This document shows, piece by piece, positions 16,097 to 24,812 of a stretch of DNA of 48,521 bases. This DNA comes from Enterocloster bolteae. GTDB lineage: Bacteria; Bacillota; Clostridia; Lachnospirales; Lachnospiraceae. The position numbers and the translations under genes are program-made. Below the pieces are notes generated by a model, which ran no database searches, was not told the origin of the DNA, and was given only the letters and a program-made list of their open reading frames with translations. Every line of letters begins with the position of its first letter. The first letter of the stretch is position 1. The stretch spans positions 1-48,521 of the forward strand of contig JAETNT010000030.1 of the NCBI GenBank assembly GCA_021772025.1. Reading direction: 5' to 3'.

Positions 16097-17422
16097 ATGA
16101 GAAGTGTGAAAAAGACAGCATTGACCGTATTGCTATTGACAGCATCCCTGACTTTAGGGGCTTGCAAAGCTTCTGGTTCCAGCAATGAGGGACAGACCAA
16201 AGGAGCGGCGCAGACCCAGGGACAGGCTGGGGCTGATGAGGCCCGTACCGAGGCGGCGCAGGCTGGGGAACCGGTTACTATCAACTATTACGGCAGACCT
16301 GATGACAACGGTGTAGAAACTACTATTGTTGCCGCTTTTGAGGAAGCGCATCCAAGCATCAAAGTGAATTACGTAGAGCTTCCGGATTCTTCCAATGATC
16401 GTTTAAAAACGATTAACACTGTTCTTCAGGCAGGCGATTCCTCTATTGACGTATTTGCAGGCGATGTAGTGTGGCCGCCTATTTTTTCCTCCGCAGGCTG
16501 GGTGGTTGCCTTGGATGATTATCTGGAAGAGGGAGAATTGGATGCATACCTTCCTGGTCCATTAAGCGCATTTCAGCTCAACGGCAAAACATGGGGCCTG
16601 CCGTTTATGGCAGATGCAGGGGCGCTGTACTACAGAAAAGACCTGCTGGAAAAGTATAACAAGCCTGTGCCCAAAACCTGGGCGGAACTAGCGGAAACCG
16701 GAAAGGAAATTGCAGAGGCCGAGGGGAATATGAGCGGTTTTGTTTCTTACTGGATGCAGAATGAGAGTCTTACCAGCTCCATGCTGGAGTTCTATTGGGA
16801 AAAAGGAGGAGAAGTTGTAGACGAAAGCGGCTCAAGTGTTCTGGACGAAGCAAAGCTTGCCGAAACTTTGGCGGAAATGAAAGCTATGATTGACAATAAG
16901 GTTGCGGCAGCTGGTATAGAAACCTTTAATACGGCAGCATCCAGAGCAGTAGTAACCGCAGGCGGTGCAGTGTTTACCAGAGATTGGTTAAGCGGCTATG
17001 CTCCTTTTAACGCAGAGGATTCTGCGGTTGCGGGAAATATGGAAATTGCTCCGCTTCCCAGTTACGGAAGCCTTGGCGGGTGGGGAGTCATGGTATCTGC
17101 ATTTTCCAAAAACCAGAATGAGGCAATAGAGTTTGCAAAATTCAGAGCCAATTATGAGAGCCAGATGATTGCATGCGATTTAGTGGATATTAAGCCTACT
17201 TTAAAAGCAGCTTACGAGGACGAAGAACTGCTTTCTAAAAAGCCGGAGCTTCCTAATTATCTGCCGGTATTAGAGGCTTCAAAACCCAGGCCTCTGTCCC
17301 CTTACTATGCTGAGATTTCCGGCGTTATGCAGCTTGAAATCCATAGCGTAATTACTGGTCTGGCTACCCCTGAGGACGGCGCGGCTAATATTGTTCAGAA
17401 GGTGGCTCAGATCCTGCAATAA
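16097..17422 (+). CDS. ABC transporter substrate-binding lipoprotein (family 1)
   Basis: 441 residues with a lipoprotein signal peptide: a charged start, a hydrophobic core and a lipobox-like LGAC with C23, then a Ser/Gly/Gln/Ala-rich linker to about residue 54. The mature part begins VTINYYGRPDDNGVETTIVAAFEEAHPSIKV (landmarks only), followed by LPFMADAGALYYRKDLLEKY, typical of sugar or glycerol-phosphate binding proteins of the SBP_bac_1 family. It should be anchored outside the membrane and feed the two permeases downstream. It starts 17 bases after the phosphodiesterase stop with AGGAGAGGA before the ATG. It is distantly like the C-terminal domain of the divergent fusion regulator, which raises the idea that both see the same ligand. 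Confidence 0.92.
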   Translation: MRSVKKTALTVLLLTASLTLGACKASGSSNEGQTKGAAQTQGQAGADEARTEAAQAGEPVTINYYGRPDDNGVETTIVAAFEEAHPSIKVNYVELPDSSNDRLKTINTVLQAGDSSIDVFAGDVVWPPIFSSAGWVVALDDYLEEGELDAYLPGPLSAFQLNGKTWGLPFMADAGALYYRKDLLEKYNKPVPKTWAELAETGKEIAEAEGNMSGFVSYWMQNESLTSSMLEFYWEKGGEVVDESGSSVLDEAKLAETLAEMKAMIDNKVAAAGIETFNTAASRAVVTAGGAVFTRDWLSGYAPFNAEDSAVAGNMEIAPLPSYGSLGGWGVMVSAFSKNQNEAIEFAKFRANYESQMIACDLVDIKPTLKAAYEDEELLSKKPELPNYLPVLEASKPRPLSPYYAEISGVMQLEIHSVITGLATPEDGAANIVQKVAQILQ

Positions 17423-17466
17423 ATTTACATGCGCCGGAAGGCGTACTTTACAGCAACCGGATAACG

Positions 17467-17505
17467 GGTGTCTTCAGTAAAATAATATTAAAGGAACAAG
17501 ACACC
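17467..17505 (+). other. Intercistronic hairpin between binding protein and permease
   Basis: GGTGTCTT (17467-17474) pairs perfectly with AAGACACC (17498-17505) over a 23-base AT-rich loop. Such structures after binding-protein genes commonly protect the upstream mRNA and lower permease expression. Confidence 0.5.
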
Positions 17506-17525
17506 AGATTCAGAGAGGTAGCAAA

Positions 17526-18404
17526 ATGAATAAAAAGAGTACAAGAATGGGATATTTGATGCTGCTCCCCAGCGTGCTTTTGATTCTGGTGTTAATCTTG
17601 TATCCCACCGTAAATACCATATATCAGAGCTTTTTTGAAATCCGTACGCAGACGGCGGCTTTGGGGCCTAAATTTGTAGGCTTCCGTAACTATATAAAAG
17701 CTTTTCAGGATGATCATTTTTGGGATACTCTGTGGTGGACACTGGCCTTTACGGCAGTGTCCGTGACCCTGGAGCTCGTCATCGGCATGGGGCTGGCTCT
17801 TTTAATGAACCGGAAAATTCCGGGGCAGGGCTTAATCCGGACGGCAGTTTTGATTCCCTGGGGGATTCCGACCATCGTTTCCGGCATTATCTGGACCCAG
17901 TTTTTTGCCCAGAACGGTATTGTTAACAGTACTTTGATGGCGTTTAATTTGATTAAAGAGCCTTTAAGCTGGCTGGGCAATGAGTGGCTGGCCAAATTGT
18001 CCATTTTAATTGCGGATATTTGGAAGAATACGCCGTATATGTCCTTGCTGTTTCTGTCCGGCCTTTTGACCATTTCCAAGGACTATTATGAAGCGGCGGA
18101 AATTGACGGAGCCAGCAAATTCCGCCAGTTTACTAATATCACTCTGCCGCTTATTAAAGCTACCATGTCGGTGACGATTTTATTCCGCATTATCTCCGCT
18201 ATGAGAGTGTACGACCTGATTGTGGCTATGACGGCAGGAGGGCCGGCGGGAAGAACAGAGACAGTCTCTATGTATGCGGTTAACACCTATTTTACTTACG
18301 GCAATACCGGTTACGGGGCGACTTTATCTGTGCTGATGCTGATTATTTCGGTTGGAATCAGCATGTTCTTTGTGGACAGTCTGAAAACGAAAGGGAGTGT
18401 ATAA
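17526..18404 (+). CDS. ABC sugar-type permease, MalF/UgpA-like
   Basis: 292 residues with six predicted membrane helices (first at about 10-30, LMLLPSVLLILVLILYPTV). The cytoplasmic coupling motif EAAEIDGASKFRQFTNITLPL lies near residues 188-207 and would contact an ATPase. This is the typical first permease of carbohydrate uptake family 1 importers. It pairs with the next gene, which starts three bases after its stop. AGAGAGG precedes the ATG. No ATPase gene follows in this operon. Confidence 0.92.
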   Translation: MNKKSTRMGYLMLLPSVLLILVLILYPTVNTIYQSFFEIRTQTAALGPKFVGFRNYIKAFQDDHFWDTLWWTLAFTAVSVTLELVIGMGLALLMNRKIPGQGLIRTAVLIPWGIPTIVSGIIWTQFFAQNGIVNSTLMAFNLIKEPLSWLGNEWLAKLSILIADIWKNTPYMSLLFLSGLLTISKDYYEAAEIDGASKFRQFTNITLPLIKATMSVTILFRIISAMRVYDLIVAMTAGGPAGRTETVSMYAVNTYFTYGNTGYGATLSVLMLIISVGISMFFVDSLKTKGSV

Positions 18405-18407
18405 ATT

Positions 18408-19241
18408 ATGAAGCGAAAAAAGAAAGCCGGAACCATAGGGTACGTTATATTTCTGCTTTTGTTCCTGTTTGTGATGATAGCTCCCATGTTGTACATGATT
18501 TCCGCATCTTTTATGCCTCAGTCGGATTTAAATATGATTCCGCCCAGACTCCTTCCTTCCAAAGCTACATTGGAGAATTACGTCAGGGCGTTGGCTCAGC
18601 AGCCTATTATTAAGTATGTATATAATAGCTTTATCATCACTATTATTGCGGTTGTCATATGCGTTACAGCAGGAAGTATGGCATCTTATGCGCTGACCAG
18701 AACCAACATCCGATTTAAAACAACCTTTTTAGTATTTGTTTTAGCCATTTCCCTGCTGCCTACTATTACTTTGATTAATCCGATTTTTAAGATGTACAGC
18801 AAGCTGGGCTTGCTGAATACTCATATTGGCCTGGCGGTAATTATTTCCGTGCTGGATTTACCTATGACCATCTGGTTCCTGACGGCAGTATTGAAGAATG
18901 TGCCTCTTTCTTTTGAAGAGAGCGCAAAGCTGGACGGGGCCAACATGTTCCAGATTTTTATTTACATTTTGCTTCCTCTGTTAAAGGCCAGTATATTCTC
19001 TATCAGTATTCTGGTATTTATTGGCGCTTGGAACCGCTTCCTGTTATCCCAGGTATTGAATCAGTTTGAGGACTGCCGGACAGTAGTAGTGGGGCTTACT
19101 TTATATCAGACGACCCACACCATTCCTTTCGGGGTTGTGGCTGCTGCCGCAATGATTACCATTCTTCCGCTGCTTTTGATGGTGCTGCTTTTCCAGAAGA
19201 ATATTCTGGGAGGTATTATGGAAGGCGGCGTGAAGGAATAA
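18408..19241 (+). CDS. ABC sugar-type permease, MalG/UgpE-like
   Basis: 277 residues with six membrane helices and the coupling motif ESAKLDGANMFQIFIYILLPL near residues 165-185. It forms the second half of the membrane channel with the preceding gene. The operon ends here without an ATP-binding subunit. In many Firmicutes one MsmK-type ATPase encoded elsewhere serves several such importers, and that is the likeliest explanation. Confidence 0.92.
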   Translation: MKRKKKAGTIGYVIFLLLFLFVMIAPMLYMISASFMPQSDLNMIPPRLLPSKATLENYVRALAQQPIIKYVYNSFIITIIAVVICVTAGSMASYALTRTNIRFKTTFLVFVLAISLLPTITLINPIFKMYSKLGLLNTHIGLAVIISVLDLPMTIWFLTAVLKNVPLSFEESAKLDGANMFQIFIYILLPLLKASIFSISILVFIGAWNRFLLSQVLNQFEDCRTVVVGLTLYQTTHTIPFGVVAAAAMITILPLLLMVLLFQKNILGGIMEGGVKE

Positions 19242-19266
19242 CGGGGAGATATACGGGATTGCATGA

Positions 19267-19295
19267 TTGCCAGGGAGCGGTCTTTTTGGTATACT
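19267..19295 (+). promoter_or_regulatory. Promoter of the acetyltransferase-HExxH-HAD operon
   Basis: TTGCCA (19267-19272), 17-base spacer, TATACT (19290-19295) with TG extension (TGGTATACT). Confidence 0.7.
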
Positions 19296-19372
19296 GAAAA
19301 AGGCTGCACTTTGTTCCTGCTTATGCAGTAAACGGCTCAATGTCTGCCGGCAATAAACTAGGAGGGATGGCT

Positions 19373-19894
19373 GTGGTACTGGAAACCCGGCGGTTATATC
19401 TGCGGAAAATGGATCAGGGCGACTACAAAAACCTGTGTCGGATTCTTCAGGATCCGGAGGTGATGTATGCCTATGAACACCCGTTTTCGGATAAAGAAGT
19501 TCAGGATTGGCTTGACAGGCAGAGGGTTCGGTATGAAGAACACGGATTTGGCCTCTGGGCCGTAATTTTAAAGGATACCGGAGAGATGATTGGTCAATGC
19601 GGCCTGACCATGCAGGAGTGGAAGGACAGACAGGTGCCGGAAATCGGTTACCTGTTTGCAAAGGCCTGGTGGCATCAAGGCTACGCCACGGAGGCGGCTA
19701 TTGGATGCAAAGAGTATGCTTTCAGAAATTTGGGGATAGAAGAAGTATTTTCCATTATCAGGGACAACAATATTCCGTCCCAAAATGTGGCAAAGCGAAA
19801 CGGAATGACATTGGTAGGAACGCAGAAAAAGCATTATTATGGCATGGATATGCCTCACCTGGTATTCTCTGTAAAAAGGGAGCTGAAAACATGA
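19373..19894 (+). CDS. GNAT-family N-acetyltransferase (RimJ/RimL-like)
   Basis: About 173 residues of a GNAT fold: ETRRLYLRKMDQGDYKNL at the start, a middle strand GEMIGQCGLTMQ, the acetyl-CoA loop region EIGYLFAKAWWHQGYATEA, and a C-terminal NIPSQNVAKRNGMTLVG. This spacing matches the RimJ/RimL type that acetylates protein N-termini or small amines. The substrate is unknown. Start choice: AGGAGGG (19360-19366) is correctly spaced for the GTG at 19373; in-frame ATG codons at 19340 and 19367 have no usable or too-close ribosome binding sites. The stop overlaps the next gene in ATGA, indicating translational coupling. Confidence 0.8.
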   Translation: MVLETRRLYLRKMDQGDYKNLCRILQDPEVMYAYEHPFSDKEVQDWLDRQRVRYEEHGFGLWAVILKDTGEMIGQCGLTMQEWKDRQVPEIGYLFAKAWWHQGYATEAAIGCKEYAFRNLGIEEVFSIIRDNNIPSQNVAKRNGMTLVGTQKKHYYGMDMPHLVFSVKRELKT

Positions 19895-20346
19895 AATATA
19901 TAGGATATTTATTGTTTGTACTGATTCAATGTACCTGGGGACTGGGACAAACCCTGCTGGGACTGGTGCTTTTCTGCATTCACAGAGCGGCTCCCCACGC
20001 TTTTTACAGAGGATGTATCCGCACGGAATGGAAAGTGGACGGCGGCATCAGTCTGGGGCTGTTTATTTTTACTTCGAAAGGGGGCGGGAATTCGGAGTGG
20101 AACAGCCGCCTGACGGTTCATGAATATGGCCATGCCTGGCAGTCGCTTCTGCTGGGGCCCTTTTATATTATCCCCGGACTGGCATCTCTGTGCTGGAGCC
20201 GGATGAATTATTTTCAGCGGATGAGACGGGAAAAGAACATCCCTTACAGTGACTTCTGGACAGAACGCTGGGCGAATTGCTGGGGCGAAAAATTGACGGG
20301 ATGCCCTTCTATAAGAGAAAAAAATCAGGAGGATAGACATGATTAA
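19891..20346 (+). CDS. Small membrane protein with an HExxH metalloprotease-like motif
   Basis: 151 residues starting at the ATG that overlaps the acetyltransferase stop by four bases. Residues 5-30 form one strongly hydrophobic segment. A second hydrophobic region (85-100, LLLGPFYIIPGLASL) follows the zinc-site motif TVHEYGHAWQS (H77, E78, H81). A conserved-looking TERWANCWGEK (E125) is a possible third zinc ligand. The motif and layout suggest a membrane-associated zinc peptidase or a degenerate relative, but no experimentally known family was recognised. It also overlaps the HAD gene by eight bases, so the three genes are translated together. The same frame is open upstream inside the acetyltransferase, but that part looks non-coding. 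Confidence 0.75.
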   Translation: MKYIGYLLFVLIQCTWGLGQTLLGLVLFCIHRAAPHAFYRGCIRTEWKVDGGISLGLFIFTSKGGGNSEWNSRLTVHEYGHAWQSLLLGPFYIIPGLASLCWSRMNYFQRMRREKNIPYSDFWTERWANCWGEKLTGCPSIREKNQEDRHD

Positions 20347-20965
20347 AAACATTGTATTTGATATGGGAAAAGTCCTGACCGCCTATCGGGCTGATGCCGT
20401 GGCCTGTCATTTTATAGAGGATGAGGCGGAGCGGAAAGAAGTCTGCACCAGCGTATTTGTCTCTCCGGAGTGGCTGCTGCTGGACATGGGTGTGATTTCT
20501 GAGGAAGAAGCCTTAAAAAAGATTCAGGCCCGCCTGGCCGCCGGCCATGCCAAGGAAATGGCCAGGATTTGCCTAGAGCACTGGCATGAATATAACATGT
20601 GGCCCATAGAAGAAATGGGAGAGGTGGTAAGGTGGCTGAAAAAAAGGGGGTTTGGAATTTACCTTTGCTCCAATGCATCCCTGCGCCTGCTTTCTTGCTG
20701 TCAGAAAGTGATTCCGGCTATAGAATGCTTTGACGGAATTTTGTTTTCGGCTGAAGAAAAATGCATTAAGCCTCAGAAGGAAATTTACCTGCGGCTTTTT
20801 GAACGGTTCTCCCTAAGGCCGGAAGAGTGCTATTTTATTGATGATTTAGACTTAAACATTGAGGGTGCCAAGGCCTGCGGCATGGATGGATACTGCTTTG
20901 CAGACGGAAACATAGGGAAACTTAGAAAGGCTCTGGAGGGATTTCCGGATCCGGTAAAGGAGTAA
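20339..20965 (+). CDS. HAD-superfamily hydrolase
   Basis: 208 residues. HAD motifs in order: the nucleophile D8 in VFDMGKVL, motif II CSNAS near 110, the motif III lysine in KPQKEIY near 139, and motif IV FIDDLDLN near 168. An alpha-helical cap lies between motifs I and II. The FDMGKV pattern with only one clear aspartate resembles the epoxide-hydrolase/YihX-like subgroup of phosphatases. The family usually hydrolyses phosphate esters such as sugar phosphates; the substrate is unknown. AGGAGG sits within the end of the preceding gene, and the ATG overlaps it by eight bases. Confidence 0.88.
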   Translation: MIKNIVFDMGKVLTAYRADAVACHFIEDEAERKEVCTSVFVSPEWLLLDMGVISEEEALKKIQARLAAGHAKEMARICLEHWHEYNMWPIEEMGEVVRWLKKRGFGIYLCSNASLRLLSCCQKVIPAIECFDGILFSAEEKCIKPQKEIYLRLFERFSLRPEECYFIDDLDLNIEGAKACGMDGYCFADGNIGKLRKALEGFPDPVKE

Positions 20966-21001
20966 GGGAAAATTCTCTGCCGGATACTTCCCGATTAAAG
21001 A

Positions 21002-21041
21002 GGCTGTCCTGAAAACAAAACCTCTTGTTTTCAGGACAGCC
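21002..21041. terminator. Convergent hairpin terminator
   Basis: Perfect 15-base arms, GGCTGTCCTGAAAAC and GTTTTCAGGACAGCC. There is no T-run on the forward side; a short T-rich stretch follows on the reverse side. It lies between the HAD gene and hpf, and probably ends both. Confidence 0.7.
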
Positions 21042-21064
21042 GTTCCCGCCAGACTTTTCTTGCC

Positions 21065-21595
21065 TTAGAATTCCGGTTCAATTAAACCGTAAGTATTGCC
21101 CTTTCTCTTATAAACTACATTCACCTCATCCGTGTCCGCATTGAGGAACACGTAGAAATTATGTCCCAGCAACTCCATTTGGAAGCAGGCTTCCTCCGGA
21201 TCCATGGGCTTCATGCCAAAACGCTTTGTCTTTACAATCTTAATCTCGTCCTCGTAGGGCGCAGGTTCTTCCTCTAAAAATTGGGAAGAAAAGGATGCTG
21301 CTGCCTGCTTGCGGTCGATTAATTTGTTCTTATATTTCTTGAGCTGCCGCTCAATAACCTCCTCCACTAAATCGATGGAAACGTACATGTCGCTGCTGGA
21401 CTCCTCGGCGCGGATAATAGTGCCCTTGACTGGGATGGTAACCTCAATGTTCTGACGCTCCTTCTGTACGCTTAAAGTAACGGTGACCTCCGTATTTGGA
21501 TTAAAGTAGCGATCCAGCTTGCCAATTTTTTCCTCCACAGCACTTCTTAAAGCGGGAGTGACCTCAATATTTCTTCCTGTAATGGTATAACGCAT
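21065..21595 (-). CDS. hpf: Long-form ribosome hibernation promoting factor
   Basis: 176 residues. The N-terminal domain (1-100) begins MRYTITGRNIEVTPALRSAVEEKI and carries the basic YKNKLIDRK segment typical of HPF/YfiA, which occupies the decoding region. After a short acidic linker the C-terminal dimerisation domain (about 118-176) contains KTKRFGMKPMDPEEACFQMELLGHNFYVFLNADT (landmarks in order), the signature of long HPF that forms 100S ribosome dimers in one protein. AGGAG precedes the reverse-strand ATG. It has its own strong promoter at 21628-21656 and is divergent from secA. Confidence 0.95.
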   Translation of the reverse strand: MRYTITGRNIEVTPALRSAVEEKIGKLDRYFNPNTEVTVTLSVQKERQNIEVTIPVKGTIIRAEESSSDMYVSIDLVEEVIERQLKKYKNKLIDRKQAAASFSSQFLEEEPAPYEDEIKIVKTKRFGMKPMDPEEACFQMELLGHNFYVFLNADTDEVNVVYKRKGNTYGLIEPEF

Positions 21596-21627
21596 ACATA
21601 TCAGCTCCTTTTTCTTGGGATACTAGT

Positions 21628-21656
21628 AGTATACCATGTTTAGAGAAAAAATTCAA
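21628..21656 (-). promoter_or_regulatory. Promoter of hpf
   Basis: On the reverse strand: TTGAAT, 17-base spacer, TATACT. It ends 32 bases before the hpf start. Confidence 0.75.
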
Positions 21657-21742
21657 TAAATAGTAAAGAATTGTCTTAACAATTTGTGGGGGATATCCAT
21701 AAATTTTCTTTACTAAAAATCTAAAAAAGTATTGCAAAACTA

Positions 21743-21768
21743 CTTGACTCTTTTCGACAGCAGTCAAG
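21743..21768. other. Short hairpin in the hpf-secA intergenic region
   Basis: CTTGACT and AGTCAAG (7-base arms, 12-base loop) are followed by GGGGGTTTT. It could be a weak terminator of read-through. The rest of 21657-21870 is AT-rich with no recognisable gene. Confidence 0.3.
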
Positions 21769-21874
21769 GGGGTTTTGGAAAAAGCCTGTCATAATTTGTA
21801 ACTTTGTGACAAATAGATAAAAAAATCAAGAACCTATGTTTTTTTACAGAAACAGACAGAAAGGGGGAAAATAA

Positions 21875-21990
21875 TGTGGATAATGTGGATAACTTGGTGT
21901 ATAACTCGGTTTTCTTGTAAAATCAACGGTTAGAAATAAGGAGGATTTGGGAAAAATGTGTGTATAACTAGATGTGGACAATGTGGACAA
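21875..21990. promoter_or_regulatory. Cluster of DnaA-box-like 9-mers in tandem pairs
   Basis: Two abutting copies of TGTGGATAA (21875-21892; reverse complement of the perfect DnaA box TTATCCACA), one TGTGTATAA (21959-21967) and two abutting copies of TGTGGACAA (21973-21990), all in the same orientation. They lie in AT-rich DNA between the divergent hpf and secA promoters. No dnaA, dnaN or rpmH is in the window. Possible roles are a DnaA titration site, DnaA-controlled transcription or an accessory origin element. Confidence 0.65.
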
Positions 21991-22083
21991 CTAAAAGGAC
22001 GAACATATATTTTGTACATAATCACTAGTTAACCATAATTCATATCCGAAAAGTAACAGGAATGTTAATTTTTTATGAACTCG

Positions 22084-22112
22084 TTGAATAAAACTGGGGT
22101 TGGTGATACAAT
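22084..22112 (+). promoter_or_regulatory. Promoter of secA
   Basis: TTGAAT (22084-22089), 17-base spacer, TACAAT (22107-22112) with a TG extension (TGATACAAT). Confidence 0.75.
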
Positions 22113-22187
22113 AAATAAGATTATATCTAGAGCAGGATTCTTTTTTGGGTATGAAAAAAGCAGGAAACAGATTTAGGAGATTAATCT

Positions 22188-24761
22188 ATGAATTTATTTG
22201 AAAAAGTATTCGGTACCCACAGCGATAGGGAGCTGAAGCTGATTTACCCGATTGTGGAAAAGATTGAAAAGCTAAAGCCGGAGATGGAGACTTTGTCTGA
22301 CGAAGAGCTGCGGGATAAGACCCGCATTTTTAAAGAGCGTTTGGCAAAGGGGGAAACCTTAGACGATATCCTTCCGGAAGCTTATGCGGTGGTGCGGGAA
22401 GCGGCCAGGAGAACTTTGAATATGGAGCATTTCCAGGTACAGCTAATCGGCGGTATTGTTCTTCATCAGGGACGTATCGCGGAGATGCGTACAGGCGAAG
22501 GAAAGACCCTGGTTTCCACTTGCCCGGCATATTTAAATGCCCTGACCGGAAAAGGCGTGCAGATCGTAACGGTTAACGACTATCTGGCTAAGCGTGACGC
22601 AGAGTGGATGGGACAGGTTCACAAGTTTTTGGGCCTTACCGTAGGAGTGGTACTAAACTCTATGACCTCCGAAGAGAGGAAAGCTGCATATGCCTGCGAC
22701 ATTACCTATGTTACCAATAATGAACTGGGGTTTGACTACCTGAGGGACAACATGGCCATCTACAAAGAGCAGATGGTATTGCGGGAGTTGGACTTTTGTA
22801 TCATTGATGAGGTGGACTCTGTTTTAATTGACGAGGCCAGAACTCCTCTGATTATTTCCGGCCAAAGCGGAAAGTCCACCAAACTCTATGAAGTATGCGA
22901 CATTTTAGCGCGCCAGCTTGTAAAAGGCGAAGCTTCCGGCGAGTTTACTAAAATGAATGCGCTGATGGGAGAGGATATTGAGGAGACCGGGGACTATGTT
23001 GTAAATGAGAAGGACAAGGTCGTCAATCTGACGGAGGAAGGCGTTAAGAAGGTAGAGAACTTTTTCCATATTGAAAATCTGGCAGATCCCCAGAACCTGG
23101 AAATTCAGCATAATATTATCCTGGCTCTGCGGGCCAATAACCTGATGCACAGGGACAAGGACTATGTAGTAAAAGATGATGAGGTTTTAATTGTAGACGA
23201 GTTTACAGGACGTATTATGCCCGGCCGCCGTTATTCTGACGGACTCCACCAAGCGATTGAGGCAAAAGAACATGTAAATGTCCGTCGGGAGAGCCGGACA
23301 TTAGCAACCATCACCTTCCAGAATTTCTTTAATAAGTACAAGAAAAAAGCCGGTATGACCGGTACGGCTCTTACCGAGGAAAAGGAGTTCCGCAATATTT
23401 ACTCCATGGACGTTATTGCCATCCCTACTAACAAGCCGGTACAGCGTATTGATTTGGAGGATGCGGTATATAAGACCAAAAAAGAGAAGTTTCACGCAGT
23501 AGTGGAAGAAGTAGCCCAGGCTCACCAGAAGGGGCAGCCGGTGCTGGTAGGTACTATTACCATTGAAACTTCTGAGATGCTGTCCGGTATGCTTAAAAGG
23601 AGAGGGATTCCCCACAAGGTATTAAACGCCAAGTTCCATGAACTGGAGGCGGAGATTGTAGCGGATGCAGGCATCCACGGCGCTGTTACCATTGCCACCA
23701 ATATGGCTGGCCGCGGTACGGATATTAAGCTGGATGATGAGGCCAAGGCGGCAGGCGGCTTAAAGATTATCGGCACCGAGCGCCATGAGTCCCGCCGCAT
23801 TGACAATCAGCTTAGGGGACGTTCCGGCCGTCAGGGTGATCCTGGCGAATCCAGATTTTACCTGTCTCTGGAGGATGATCTGATGCGCCTTTTTGGATCT
23901 GAGCGCCTTATGAAGATGTTCGATGCCATGGGTGTTCCGGAAAACGAGCAGATTGAGCATAAGATGCTTTCCAATGCTATTGAGAAGGCTCAGATGAAGA
24001 TTGAGACCAATAACTACGGCATCCGTGAAAGCTTGCTAAAATACGATGAGGTCAACAATGAGCAAAGAGAGATTATCTACGCAGAACGCCGCAAGGTATT
24101 AGATGGCGACAATATGCGAGACGTAATCCTGCGTATGGTTACCGATCTGGTGGAGAACGCCGTTGACATGGCAATTTCTGACGAAATGACTGCCGATGTA
24201 TGGGATTTAAAGGAGCTGAACACTCTTCTTCTTCCCGTGGTTCCCATCCCCCCTGTAGTTCTTACGGATGAGCAGAAAAAGAGCATGAAGAAAAATGAGC
24301 TGAAACACATGCTCAAAGAAGCGGCGATTAAGCTTTACGAAGAAAAAGAGGCTCAGTTCCCTCAGGCAGAGCAGATGCGGGAGATCGAGCGTGTAGTTTT
24401 GCTTAAGGTTATTGATAATAAGTGGATGTCTCATATTGATGACATGGATCAGCTTCGGGAAGGTATCGGCCTTCAGGCCTATGGCCAGAGAGATCCGGTA
24501 GTGGAGTATAAGGTCAGCGCCTATGAGATGTTTGACTCTATGACTGCCGCTATCCGAGAAGAAACGGTCCGCATTCTGACTCATATCCGCGTAGAACAAA
24601 AGGTAGAGCGGGAACCGGCGGCCAAGGTAACGGGCACGAACCGGGATGACTCCGCCGCCGCTCCCAAACGCCGTATGGTTCAAAAGATCTACCCCAACGA
24701 TCCCTGCCCTTGCGGATCCGGCAAAAAGTACAAGCAGTGCTGCGGACGTAAACCCGTATAA
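22188..24761 (+). CDS. secA: Preprotein translocase ATPase SecA
   Basis: 857 residues, full length. Walker [10 protein letters not shown] (99-107), the [15 protein letters not shown]alker B/DEAD segment near 207, the preprotein crosslinking domain after it, [11 protein letters not shown] and the [17 protein letters not shown] motif of the second nucleotide-binding domain, then the helical wing and scaffold ([28 protein letters not shown]). The C-terminal zinc-binding SEC-C tail [13 protein letters not shown] is intact. The motor pushes unfolded preproteins through SecYEG at the membrane; the partners SecDF and YajC are encoded upstream in this window. The ATG follows AGGAGATTAATCT. prfB begins 51 bases later and may be co-transcribed. 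Confidence 0.97.
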   Translation: MNLFEKVFGTHSDRELKLIYPIVEKIEKLKPEMETLSDEELRDKTRIFKERLAKGETLDDILPEAYAVVREAARRTLNMEHFQVQLIGGIVLHQGRIAEMRTGEGKTLVSTCPAYLNALTGKGVQIVTVNDYLAKRDAEWMGQVHKFLGLTVGVVLNSMTSEERKAAYACDITYVTNNELGFDYLRDNMAIYKEQMVLRELDFCIIDEVDSVLIDEARTPLIISGQSGKSTKLYEVCDILARQLVKGEASGEFTKMNALMGEDIEETGDYVVNEKDKVVNLTEEGVKKVENFFHIENLADPQNLEIQHNIILALRANNLMHRDKDYVVKDDEVLIVDEFTGRIMPGRRYSDGLHQAIEAKEHVNVRRESRTLATITFQNFFNKYKKKAGMTGTALTEEKEFRNIYSMDVIAIPTNKPVQRIDLEDAVYKTKKEKFHAVVEEVAQAHQKGQPVLVGTITIETSEMLSGMLKRRGIPHKVLNAKFHELEAEIVADAGIHGAVTIATNMAGRGTDIKLDDEAKAAGGLKIIGTERHESRRIDNQLRGRSGRQGDPGESRFYLSLEDDLMRLFGSERLMKMFDAMGVPENEQIEHKMLSNAIEKAQMKIETNNYGIRESLLKYDEVNNEQREIIYAERRKVLDGDNMRDVILRMVTDLVENAVDMAISDEMTADVWDLKELNTLLLPVVPIPPVVLTDEQKKSMKKNELKHMLKEAAIKLYEEKEAQFPQAEQMREIERVVLLKVIDNKWMSHIDDMDQLREGIGLQAYGQRDPVVEYKVSAYEMFDSMTAAIREETVRILTHIRVEQKVEREPAAKVTGTNRDDSAAAPKRRMVQKIYPNDPCPCGSGKKYKQCCGRKPV

Positions 24762-24812
24762 TGATGATGTCGGGAAACACAATATTAAACATAAAGAAAG
24801 CAGGTGAAACTT

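Noticed and set aside
21657..22083. Chromosomal replication origin between hpf and secA
   Set aside because: DnaA boxes are present, but dnaA, dnaN, rpmH and other usual origin neighbours are absent and no skew could be computed. Kept only as a DnaA-box cluster.
24207..24782. Reverse-strand frame of 191 codons inside the secA 3' end
   Set aside because: Shadow of secA; it crosses the SEC-C tail codons and shows no family features.
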